Source: Parvibacillus sp035426385 (GTDB lineage Bacteria; Bacteroidota; Bacteroidia; Chitinophagales; Saprospiraceae). Taken from it: 64,000 nucleotides of DNA. The stretch lies in NCBI GenBank assembly GCA_035426385.1, contig DAOLZQ010000009.1, positions 1 through 64,000 on the forward strand. The letters are read 5' to 3'. The number at the start of each line of letters is the position of its first letter. The stretch's first letter is position 1. Under the pieces are notes generated by a model, which saw only the letters and a program-made list of their open reading frames with translations, had not been told where the DNA came from and did no database searches. Shown here piece by piece: positions 17,644 to 25,454 of this stretch. The translations under genes and the position numbers were made by a program.

Positions 17644-19134
17644 ATGTCGCAATATAGACTAGACTGGTTGACCAAGTGGGCCGTATATCGTCCCGAACAG
17701 CCTGCGATCAAAGATCAGCAGACGGGTGAGGTGTTGAACTACAGACAACTGAATAATTCTGGCAATCACCTAGCGGCTTGGTTTGACTCTCTTGGATATA
17801 ATAAAGGAGATCGGATAGCGGTACTGGCAGAATTCTGCCTCGAATATATCGCACTGTATGTGGCGGCTCAGAAATCAGGACTTGTGCTGGTACCACTCAA
17901 CTACCGGTTGTCAGCCAGCGAATTGGAACACATTTTAGGTGAATCTATGCCGAGGTGTATTTTTTGTGAAGATAAATTTAGCCACCTACTGACCGATAGC
18001 GAAAAAGCATCCCCACTGGAAGATATCAGGAACCACTGGAATTTTAATCAACTGGCTCCGACCTATATTGGCGAAGTAGCCGAAGACGATCCGCTGTTGA
18101 TTTTATATACCTCCGGTTCTACCGGCTTACCGAAAGGGGTCCTATACACACACAAAATGACCTTTTGGAACAGCATCAATACGGCCATGTCACTCATCAT
18201 CAATTCCAATACTCATACCGTCAATGTAATGCCGCCCTTTCACACCGGTGGCTGGAATGTACTGCTGACTCCGATACTGCATCATGGCGGCTATGTCTGT
18301 ATGGTGAAGAAATTCGATCCCTATCTAGTCAATGATTTGATGCGTAGTGAGTCTGTGTCCGTCTTTATGGGCGTACCTACCATGCTTCATATGATGGCGC
18401 AGCAAGAGAACTTTACGCAGGCAAATTTTGAGACGCTGCTTTATATTATTGTCGGTGGTGAGCCGATGCCGATTCCATTGATAGAACAATATGATAAGCT
18501 GGGCGTAGCCATTCGGCAGGGATACGGTATGACTGAGGTGGGACCGAATCTGACCTCGCTGCCCGAGCAGGATGCAATACGAAAGAAGGGATCGATTGGC
18601 TGGCCCAATTTCTACGTAGATATTCGCGTCGTGAAGGAAGATGGTAGTGAAGCAAATACAGATGAGACCGGCGAATTGTGGCTCAGAGGTCCGATGGTGA
18701 TGCCGGCCTATTGGAATAATCCGGAAATGACAAGGACTGCGTTCTCGCCTGATGGTCAGTGGTTTAAGAGTGGTGATCTGGTGAGGTGCGATGAAGGAGG
18801 ATATATATTTGTGGTTGATCGGCTCAAAAATATGTACATCAGTGGCGCAGAAAACGTTTATCCGGCAGAGATAGAAAGGGTCATCAATACTATTGAAGGC
18901 GTGGCCGAAAGTGTGGTCATCGGTGTAAAAGATGAGAGGTGGGGCGAAGTTGGAAAGGCGATCATTGCCTGGAGACCGGGAGTCAATATTCCCTCAGATG
19001 ATGGTATCAGAGATTATGTGGCCAGACAGTTGGCAAAGTTCAAAATACCAAAATATTTTATGTCACTGGAAGAGTTACCCAAGAATGATGCAGGCAAACT
19101 GGACAGAGCGAAATTGAAAAGACTTTATTCATAA
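17644..19134 (+). CDS. AMP-dependent acyl-CoA synthetase/ligase
   Basis: The ATG at 17644 is chosen because the ligase N-terminus (YRLDWLTKWAVYRPEQPAI) starts there; the frame extends upstream only by overlapping the previous gene. The 496-residue protein has the ANL-superfamily core: P-loop YTSGSTGLPKGV (about 155-166), GYGMTEVGPN, the hinge-region DRLKNMYISGAENVYPAEIE, and the C-terminal catalytic Lys context PKNDAGKLDR. It adenylates a carboxylic acid and transfers it to CoA. Placed after the symporter and KAS III-like enzyme, it likely activates the imported acid. Length suggests medium- or long-chain fatty, or aryl, acids. Confidence 0.9.
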   Translation: MSQYRLDWLTKWAVYRPEQPAIKDQQTGEVLNYRQLNNSGNHLAAWFDSLGYNKGDRIAVLAEFCLEYIALYVAAQKSGLVLVPLNYRLSASELEHILGESMPRCIFCEDKFSHLLTDSEKASPLEDIRNHWNFNQLAPTYIGEVAEDDPLLILYTSGSTGLPKGVLYTHKMTFWNSINTAMSLIINSNTHTVNVMPPFHTGGWNVLLTPILHHGGYVCMVKKFDPYLVNDLMRSESVSVFMGVPTMLHMMAQQENFTQANFETLLYIIVGGEPMPIPLIEQYDKLGVAIRQGYGMTEVGPNLTSLPEQDAIRKKGSIGWPNFYVDIRVVKEDGSEANTDETGELWLRGPMVMPAYWNNPEMTRTAFSPDGQWFKSGDLVRCDEGGYIFVVDRLKNMYISGAENVYPAEIERVINTIEGVAESVVIGVKDERWGEVGKAIIAWRPGVNIPSDDGIRDYVARQLAKFKIPKYFMSLEELPKNDAGKLDRAKLKRLYS

Positions 19135-19166
19135 TATTTATTAAAAAATCTAAAATTATTAATCAA

Positions 19167-19715
19167 ATGAAATTATTTAAGTTTATTGGAATGCTGATGA
19201 TCTCAGCGACATTGATGTTGACCTCTTGTGGAAAAGATGACAACAAGGGTACTTGCAGCGATGGTATCAAAAACCAAGATGAAACCGGTATCGACTGTGG
19301 TGGCGTATGCCAATCATGTATCGTAGGACTTCAAGGTAAGTGGAAATCTTATCCGGTAGCCCCGATCCTGGCCACTTTTGCCGATTCTATCGTAGCAGAA
19401 TTTAAGACCAACAATACGTATTTGGTAAAATCTTACAAAGATGGACTGGCTACGGATCTTATCGGTACATATGTACAAGCCGCTTCAGGTGTGGGTAATA
19501 TCTGGAACATCACAGTAAATCAGACTACTCCTACTACATTGACTTCAGAAGGTATTTTTGAAGTATCATCAGATGGCAAGACTATGAAGTATGAAGTGGC
19601 ACAGACTACTCCACCGATTACTGGTGTGACACCTCCTACAGCAGGTGGCGGATTTGGCTCTACTTCAGGTGGCGCCTTCGGTCAGGCTAACATTCAGAAT
19701 TATATCCATAAGTAA
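19167..19715 (+). CDS. lipoprotein with Cys-rich N-terminal motif
   Basis: A 182-residue lipoprotein: signal peptide with lipobox LTSC (Cys21), then a charged linker and a short six-Cys-type motif (CSDGIKNQDETG, then IDCGGVCQSC). The motif C.DG..N.DETG.DCGG.C..C recurs in Bacteroidota surface proteins, often just after a lipobox or signal peptide. The rest is a small beta-rich domain (about residues 55-150, TYLVKSYKDGLATDLIGTY...) and a Gly-rich tail. It may be a lipocalin-like or accessory outer-membrane lipoprotein for the downstream porin-like barrel. It lies 32 bases after the ligase, and a terminator-like hairpin follows. Confidence 0.7.
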   Translation: MKLFKFIGMLMISATLMLTSCGKDDNKGTCSDGIKNQDETGIDCGGVCQSCIVGLQGKWKSYPVAPILATFADSIVAEFKTNNTYLVKSYKDGLATDLIGTYVQAASGVGNIWNITVNQTTPTTLTSEGIFEVSSDGKTMKYEVAQTTPPITGVTPPTAGGGFGSTSGGAFGQANIQNYIHK

Positions 19716-19731
19716 TGTAATGCAATAGTAG

Positions 19732-19775
19732 AAGGCTGGGAACTTAGGTGACCGGCCTTTTATTTATTTTTATTT
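19732..19775 (+). terminator. Rho-independent terminator-like hairpin
   Basis: AAGGCTGG (19732-19739) pairs with CCGGCCTT (19752-19759), with one G-U pair and a 12-base loop, followed by TTATTTATTTTTATTTT. It lies 17 bases after the lipoprotein stop and could end or attenuate the operon before the porin-like gene. Confidence 0.65.
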
Positions 19776-19809
19776 TGAAATTATCACTTTAACCTTTTTC
19801 TGACTCACC

Positions 19810-21381
19810 ATGACACGCGTACTCCTGATTTTTGCCATTTTCTGCCTGACCTCGAAGACCTTTGGACAGAATGCGGGTATCAATAATACCCCTTTCGACA
19901 AAACCATTCCGGCCAAGGCCAATAAAGATCTACAAGTATATATCTACGCTTACCAGCAGTTCGTAGCGCAGAATTACTTTCCCGAAAGTGACTTTCTCAA
20001 AGGCCAGATCGTAGGTCGACTCTTCGGCGGCAATACGACTCAGACCTCAGATTCACTGACCTCACTCTATGCAGAGCAGCGCGCCATTCCTTTCTTTGTG
20101 TACACTCCAAAACTATTTGATGGGAAGGCGATCTTACGGGCTTCCTTCGAGATCGACTGGACCTGGGGCGATGTAAATTATGGCGTCGGTGGTAATGCAG
20201 GGTCTGCTATCTCAGGTGACCAGGTCAACCTTCAGACGCAAAACCTAGAAGTTGAATATCGACCGGGCAATGGCTGGGCGATCAATGCCGGCCTTCAGCG
20301 GATGTTTGACACGCCTAATGATCCTTACAGGACACTCTTTGATAAATTTACCACTACCGCCTACAGACTGGCGTATTGGGGTACAGACGGTGTCGGCGTA
20401 TCGGTACGCAAGGATGCAGATCTATATAAGATCAAGACCGGTTACTATAAACTATACGAAAATAATGTAGAGCTCAATGATGATGTGACGCTGATGGAGC
20501 TCTCCGGACAATATAGCCTGACTCCAAAATGGAATGCAGGCGCCTCTGCCTACTACGTGCGCGACCGCTCCAATGGAAAGGGAGGCATCAGTATACTGGG
20601 CCAGGGTCCTGCCAGCCAGTTGGCGACTTACAACGGTACATATCGATTCCCGCTATCAGCAGATCCGTTTCACTGTGATGTCGTGTGGCTGGGTGGATTC
20701 TTCGGGCGAAATGAAGACATGATGCTCGACAGATGGTTCACCACCGGATTTGTGAATGCGAATCTGGGCTCAATAACTCAGAAAGCGGCAGGTGAAACAA
20801 CCTATAAGAAAACAGTCTCCATCAATGGAGTAGCTGCTAATATCCGCAGCGGATATCGCTACGGACAGACCACAGGTGATGCCATTACGGCTGACCTGAT
20901 ATTTACCTCAGGCAATAAAGACGGTATCTCAGACGGCAAGTACACCGGAGTCATGACCGGCAATACCTGGGGCAGCCCGGGTGGCATCTTTATCGGGCAC
21001 GGCGCCTACCTGTTGTTTCCGCACGGCAATGTGGTCAATCGATTTATGGCAGCCGTCACTGACCTGTCCAATGTGGGCTATGGTGTCAGCGGTGGTACCA
21101 TCAATATATCCAAAGACCTCATTCCCAATAAACTGCATGCTAAAGTCGGTGGAGCGTTTGGATTTTCAAATATCACACCGGCAAAGGGTGGAAATACCAT
21201 CGGGTATGAGGCTAATGCAAAACTGAGTTATGATTTGGGACCTTTCATGAGTATCGAAGCTCACGGAGCCTATCTGGCACTGGGCAATTTTTATGATAGC
21301 CCTTCAGTCAATGGAAATAAAGCCGCCCGTCCGGTCAATCCCTGGACGGCGTTTACTTGCTTTAAATGGTTAATTTTTTAA
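19810..21381 (+). CDS. porin-like outer-membrane beta-barrel protein
   Basis: A 523-residue protein with a signal peptide (MTRVLLIFAIFCLTSKTFGQ). The body alternates amphipathic strands with turns (LRASFEIDWTWGDVNYGVGG, VSVRKDADLYKIKTGYYKLY, AHGAYLALGNFYDS), as in alginate-export or phosphate-type porins. It ends in aromatic/hydrophobic residues (FTCFKWLIF), as required for BAM insertion. There is no plug or TonB box. Between a lipoprotein and a lipoprotein hydrolase, downstream of an uptake/activation operon, it probably admits the substrate through the outer membrane. Barrel type is inferred from strand pattern only. Confidence 0.7.
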   Translation: MTRVLLIFAIFCLTSKTFGQNAGINNTPFDKTIPAKANKDLQVYIYAYQQFVAQNYFPESDFLKGQIVGRLFGGNTTQTSDSLTSLYAEQRAIPFFVYTPKLFDGKAILRASFEIDWTWGDVNYGVGGNAGSAISGDQVNLQTQNLEVEYRPGNGWAINAGLQRMFDTPNDPYRTLFDKFTTTAYRLAYWGTDGVGVSVRKDADLYKIKTGYYKLYENNVELNDDVTLMELSGQYSLTPKWNAGASAYYVRDRSNGKGGISILGQGPASQLATYNGTYRFPLSADPFHCDVVWLGGFFGRNEDMMLDRWFTTGFVNANLGSITQKAAGETTYKKTVSINGVAANIRSGYRYGQTTGDAITADLIFTSGNKDGISDGKYTGVMTGNTWGSPGGIFIGHGAYLLFPHGNVVNRFMAAVTDLSNVGYGVSGGTINISKDLIPNKLHAKVGGAFGFSNITPAKGGNTIGYEANAKLSYDLGPFMSIEAHGAYLALGNFYDSPSVNGNKAARPVNPWTAFTCFKWLIF

Positions 21382-21393
21382 ATAAGCTCCCAC

Positions 21394-22329
21394 ATGAACA
21401 GAATACTATTGATCGCAATCTTTGCGCTACTTATATCAGCATGCAAAAGCACTAAACTTCCCAAGGTGACCTCAATGGATCAGCTCAATTACGGTACAGA
21501 AGTGAAGCGTATGACTCTATCAGATGACATACAGTTAGCCTACACAGAGCAAGGAAGCGGGACGCCGCTCTTATTTATACACGGGCTGGGTAGTTATCTG
21601 CCGGCTTGGAATAAGAACGTGGTGTCGCTCTCAAAAAACTATGAATGTATAGCGGTAGATCTACCCGGCTATGGACACTCTTCTAAGGGCAATTACGAAG
21701 GCTCGATGACCTTCTATGCGGGAGTGTTGAAAGAATTTCTGGAGCAGAAAGGGATCAAGCGAGTTGTCGTAGCCGGTCACTCTATGGGCGGCCAGATCGC
21801 TATGACCATGGCCTTGCAGTATCCCGAGCTGGTGGACAAGTTAATCTTACTAGCCCCTGCCGGATTTGAAGTTTTCAATAAGGGTCAGCGACAATGGTTT
21901 CGAGATGTGATGACAGTGGATGGCGTGCGCCTCACCACAGTGGAGCAGATCAGGAATAATTATGCGTACAATTTCTATAATATGCCTAAGGATGCACAGT
22001 TTATGGTGGATGATCGGATCGCTATGCGGTCTGCAGATGATTTCATCCCATACTGTTACATGATTACTAAGAATGTACAGGGTATGGTTGATCAGCCCAT
22101 CTTTGATTTCATGTCTAAAATCAAGCAGCCGGTGCTGGCTATCTTTGGTGAGAATGACAACCTGATTCCGAACCGTTACCTGAATGGAGGCCGCACCCGA
22201 GATTTCGCAGAGAAAGGTATCGCACAGTTTCCCAATGGTAAATTGGTCATGATCCCCAAGGCAGGCCATTTTGTACAGTGGGAGCAGGCAGATAAGGTCA
22301 ATAAACTAATCAGTGATTTTTTAAAATGA
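21394..22329 (+). CDS. lipoprotein alpha/beta hydrolase
   Basis: A 311-residue hydrolase with a lipoprotein signal (lipobox LISAC, Cys17), so membrane-anchored in the periplasm or outer membrane. Catalytic features are the oxyanion-hole HGLG, nucleophile elbow GHSMGG, the acid in FGENDNLIPN and the His in AGHFVQWEQ. Most similar in pattern to ester hydrolases/C-C hydrolases of the proline-iminopeptidase-like group. It lies 12 bases after the porin-like gene and probably releases an acid from an ester for the symporter and acyl-CoA ligase encoded upstream. Substrate unknown. Confidence 0.87.
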   Translation: MNRILLIAIFALLISACKSTKLPKVTSMDQLNYGTEVKRMTLSDDIQLAYTEQGSGTPLLFIHGLGSYLPAWNKNVVSLSKNYECIAVDLPGYGHSSKGNYEGSMTFYAGVLKEFLEQKGIKRVVVAGHSMGGQIAMTMALQYPELVDKLILLAPAGFEVFNKGQRQWFRDVMTVDGVRLTTVEQIRNNYAYNFYNMPKDAQFMVDDRIAMRSADDFIPYCYMITKNVQGMVDQPIFDFMSKIKQPVLAIFGENDNLIPNRYLNGGRTRDFAEKGIAQFPNGKLVMIPKAGHFVQWEQADKVNKLISDFLK

Positions 22330-22332
22330 CAT

Positions 22333-22352
22333 CAACTAACAAGCGTTAGTTG
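22333..22352 (+). other. stem-loop right after the hydrolase gene
   Basis: CAACTAAC-AAGC-GTTAGTTG is a perfect 8-bp stem with a 4-base loop starting 4 bases after the stop codon. It lacks a clear U-run, so it may be a processing or stability element, or a weak terminator. Confidence 0.45.
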
Positions 22353-22833
22353 GTAGATGCCCTTACTTTGATAATTGTAGTATACAATCAATTGAAGAGT
22401 ATAGAATCTTCAGACTCAATTTCATGTCTTTTGATGTGGTAATAGTCGTATATATTGACCTATTTTAAATCATCGGTGGTTGAATTTTCTTCTTTATATT
22501 CTTTATTATGACATAGTCTCCTGCTTTAACTTCATTGCTATATTTGCAGACGATATGAATCCCTTTTTCTTATTCCATTAATGTAGAGAACTGTACGTGT
22601 GGGATATAGTCATCTGCCACTAGTATTTGATAAAGTCAAGGTATGGAAATCGTAAAAGTATCCTCACCCGATGGATATCTGTTGAAATAATCTAATTTTT
22701 GAATTCACCCCAATTAATCATAGCTTAATTTGTCTATTAAAGTTAGCAAATCGTGTTCAATATTTGAAACATTTATCTAAATTGGCATTCAGAAGGTTTT
22801 TTATCAAAAACTTTAACATTCTATTTCAATAAT
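22353..22833. other. intergenic stretch, no supportable gene
   Basis: About 480 AT-rich bases between two plus-strand genes. The minus strand has a broken 40-60 codon frame (VADDYIPHVQFSTLME, stop, EKGIHIVCKYSNEVKAGDYV) that looks faintly protein-like but matches nothing I recognise. I do not call it a gene. Confidence 0.4.
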
Positions 22834-24513
22834 ATGAAGATCATTAATGCCTACCTTCCATTTGAAAATTTAAGTCAAATAATTATAAATTTTAGTCCTG
22901 AAGTAACTAAAGAAAAAATAGAACTTTTAAAAAAATGTGCAGAGGTAAAATTAAACGCCACGGCGCGAATTAAACACTATCACAATCAGTTACTTTTTTT
23001 ATGTACATATCCTGAAAACGAAGCTATACAATTACTAGCACAAGAGGAGATGAATCGTTTGTGTGAAGCGGTAATTTCTTTAAACGACCAAAATAAGGAA
23101 CGTTTAAGTAAAACAGGAATTGCTTTTACAGAAACTCAGGGCACATTTAGTTTTGCTATTATGAAATGGCTAGCCACTCAATTTCCTGAAGAAATATCTC
23201 TCCATTCTTTCGATGATGAAGGGGTTCATCCAAAAGTTATCTTTAAATATTGCTTAAATGAAATGGAATTTGAGCTAATTGGTGACCAAGGATTATCAAA
23301 ACTTAAATGGTTGCAAAGAGCCAGTGGCACCAAAAACAAACAAGATAATTTAAAATGGATGCTTTCGAGCATTGAAGAACTGAGACTGAATCCACTTTTA
23401 AGGGAACAATTATTTGAGTCGCTAAAATTGTATATTACTATCAATCCATTAAATCCACAGTTTTCCAGAAGTTTTGGGACAATAGGACAAAAGGACCCTC
23501 ATTACCACTCTAAGGGCTTGTTAAAAAAATTTAATGAATTAGAACTTATAAATAGAAAATTGCCTCCAGAGAAGAAATTAAGCAGTGACCAAAGAGAAAG
23601 TATTCTAAAAGCTGCTCGTGTTTCTCTAGTACTGCTAAATCGAGAGACAGACCCGATAACTTATGGCACAGCAGACGGCATTAAAGTGTTTGATTTGGAA
23701 CATGGATTAAGCATCGCATTATTTAGCATTAAGCCCCAATTACGATTACCCATTGAATCATACATTGGCTTTATGATGTTTAAGAATGGCTATCCGATGT
23801 CTTATGGTGGAGGATGGCTCTTTGGAAAACGCTCATTAATTGGCATCAATATTTTTGAAGCCTTCAGAGGAGGTGAATCTGCGTTCGTGTTTGCACAGTT
23901 GCTCCGCACATATAAACAAGCTTTTGGTGCCGAGCAATTTGAAGTGGAACCCTATCAGTATGGGAAAAACAATCCGGAAGGGTTACAATCGGGCGCATTT
24001 TGGTTTTACCACCGCTTTGGTTTCAGACCCACAGACGAAGAGCTATTTAAATTAGCTGAAGAAGAATATGAAAATAAAATAAAATCAAAAGGGTATCGCT
24101 CGCCTATTCACATTTTAAGGCAATTCACAAAATCTAATTTAGAGGTAAACTTTGGAAAAAGTAAAATTTTAATAAAGCCTTTACAGATCAGCTATTTTAT
24201 TAGCCACCTCATTGCTTTACGTTTCAAAGGTGATCGTAATCTTGCATTTAAATGGAGTCAGACTATTTTAAAAGCCAAATTAGGCTTGGTCTATTCTAAA
24301 TTAAATAAAGAGGAGCAATATGGATTTATCAAACTAAGTGTGTTCGCTGCGAGCTGTTTGAATTTAGAAAAACTGAACGCATCAGATAAAAATACTCTAA
24401 TCAAATTAATTAAGGAAAAAGGCAGTTCAGAATTTAATTATATCCGTACATATAACCAATTCCCTTTTGACAAATACTTTGTAAATGAACTATTGGATTT
24501 TGTGGTAAATTAG
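22834..24513 (+). CDS. hypothetical protein with GNAT-like segment
   Basis: A 559-residue soluble protein I cannot name. The middle region (about residues 300-400) reads ESYIGFMMFKNGYPMSYGGG, WLFGKRSLIGINIFEAFRGG, ESAFVFAQLLRTYKQAFG and GAFWFYHRFGFRP. This resembles the strand-loop-helix order of a GNAT acyltransferase core, with RGGESA in the place of the acetyl-CoA loop. The flanking parts are Lys/Leu-rich helices without known motifs. Coding sequence is visibly more A+T-rich and Lys-rich than its neighbours, hinting at recent acquisition. It stands alone between long intergenic gaps. An acyltransferase role is only a guess. Confidence 0.6.
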   Translation: MKIINAYLPFENLSQIIINFSPEVTKEKIELLKKCAEVKLNATARIKHYHNQLLFLCTYPENEAIQLLAQEEMNRLCEAVISLNDQNKERLSKTGIAFTETQGTFSFAIMKWLATQFPEEISLHSFDDEGVHPKVIFKYCLNEMEFELIGDQGLSKLKWLQRASGTKNKQDNLKWMLSSIEELRLNPLLREQLFESLKLYITINPLNPQFSRSFGTIGQKDPHYHSKGLLKKFNELELINRKLPPEKKLSSDQRESILKAARVSLVLLNRETDPITYGTADGIKVFDLEHGLSIALFSIKPQLRLPIESYIGFMMFKNGYPMSYGGGWLFGKRSLIGINIFEAFRGGESAFVFAQLLRTYKQAFGAEQFEVEPYQYGKNNPEGLQSGAFWFYHRFGFRPTDEELFKLAEEEYENKIKSKGYRSPIHILRQFTKSNLEVNFGKSKILIKPLQISYFISHLIALRFKGDRNLAFKWSQTILKAKLGLVYSKLNKEEQYGFIKLSVFAASCLNLEKLNASDKNTLIKLIKEKGSSEFNYIRTYNQFPFDKYFVNELLDFVVN

Positions 24514-24713
24514 ATGGGTTCTTTTTCAATTGTTATTATCTCGTCTAGATCTTATCTTTTTTAACGAAGGTGGATCAAAGACCTGTTTCCTTATATGTGG
24601 TGAATCGTAATCGGGCCGAGGATAGCTGTCTAAAATAGGTTGTTTTTGGTAAAGTCTAGGTTTGAAGATTGCTTAAGTAGACCCCATCATGAATTTATGT
24701 GCATTAATATAAC

Positions 24714-25448
24714 TCACCGTCCTCTAACCATCTGTTCTGCTTCCTTTAATCTCTCTTGAGTTCCTGTGTCTAACCATACGGTGTCTGGAGCTACTACAAA
24801 TCCACCAATATGGTACTGAGTGGCTGCAGCCAGGTATGCGGGAATGACCGGAAATGGTTTACTACCGTATGTGGTGGCAAAGTGGCGGATGAGGCTCGGC
24901 TGTATGATGTGGATTCCACTGAATGCGAGAAGTGTCATGTCGTCAGCTACCTCGCCGATGATCTGTCCTGAGGTAGATTGTTGCCAGCCGCGTAGCCGGA
25001 GGTTAGCGTCAAAGGCGAGTTTGCGGGAACTGTGGCGATCCTGTACGATTAAGGTGGCGTCGTTGCTTTGTAGTGAGTGATGCTGCTCCAAGGCACGCAG
25101 ATCGAGATTGGTTACTACATCTGTATTGAATATGAGCAGTGGCTCGTCGGGTAAGATATCAGGTAGCGCATGCACTAGGGCACCACCCGTTTCTTTTATT
25201 TCGTCACGTTCATCTGAGATGAAGATTTCGATGCCGGGTATGGAATAGTCATTTAGATAGTGGATGACTTGCTCACCGAGGTAATGCACATTGATCACGA
25301 TACGTGTAATTCCAAAGGAGACCAGATATTCGATGGCGTGAGCCAGTAGCGGCTTATCGGCGCAGAGCACGAGCGCCTTTGGCTTATCGGCTGTCAGTGG
25401 CATCAGCCGTGTGCCCAGGCCTGCAGCGAGGATCACAGCTTGCTTCAT
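24714..25448 (-). CDS. sugar-phosphate nucleotidyltransferase (MurU-like)
   Basis: A 244-residue NTP-transferase: the GXGTRLXPLTXXXPK signature appears as AAGLGTRLMPLTADKPKALV at residues 8-27, and FNTDVVTNLDL carries the metal-binding Asp. This short form without a C-terminal hexapeptide domain matches the MurNAc-1-phosphate uridylyltransferase (MurU)/mannose-1-phosphate guanylyltransferase group. It makes UDP- or GDP-activated sugars for cell-wall recycling or polysaccharides. It follows topA by 6 bases in the same orientation and is probably co-transcribed. Substrate not resolvable from motifs. Confidence 0.85.
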   Translation of the reverse strand: MKQAVILAAGLGTRLMPLTADKPKALVLCADKPLLAHAIEYLVSFGITRIVINVHYLGEQVIHYLNDYSIPGIEIFISDERDEIKETGGALVHALPDILPDEPLLIFNTDVVTNLDLRALEQHHSLQSNDATLIVQDRHSSRKLAFDANLRLRGWQQSTSGQIIGEVADDMTLLAFSGIHIIQPSLIRHFATTYGSKPFPVIPAYLAAATQYHIGGFVVAPDTVWLDTGTQERLKEAEQMVRGR

Positions 25449-25454
25449 CGATAT

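Noticed and set aside
14132..22329. OleABCD-type olefin/beta-lactone cluster
   Set aside because: The thiolase-fold, ligase, SDR and hydrolase families are all present. However, the KAS III-like protein lacks the His/Asn of OleA, the SDR is FabG-like rather than OleD-like, the hydrolase is a lipoprotein, and the ligase has a normal CoA-ligase C-terminus.
22480..22700. Broken minus-strand frame with protein-like text
   Set aside because: No start, two stops and no recognisable motif; may be chance.
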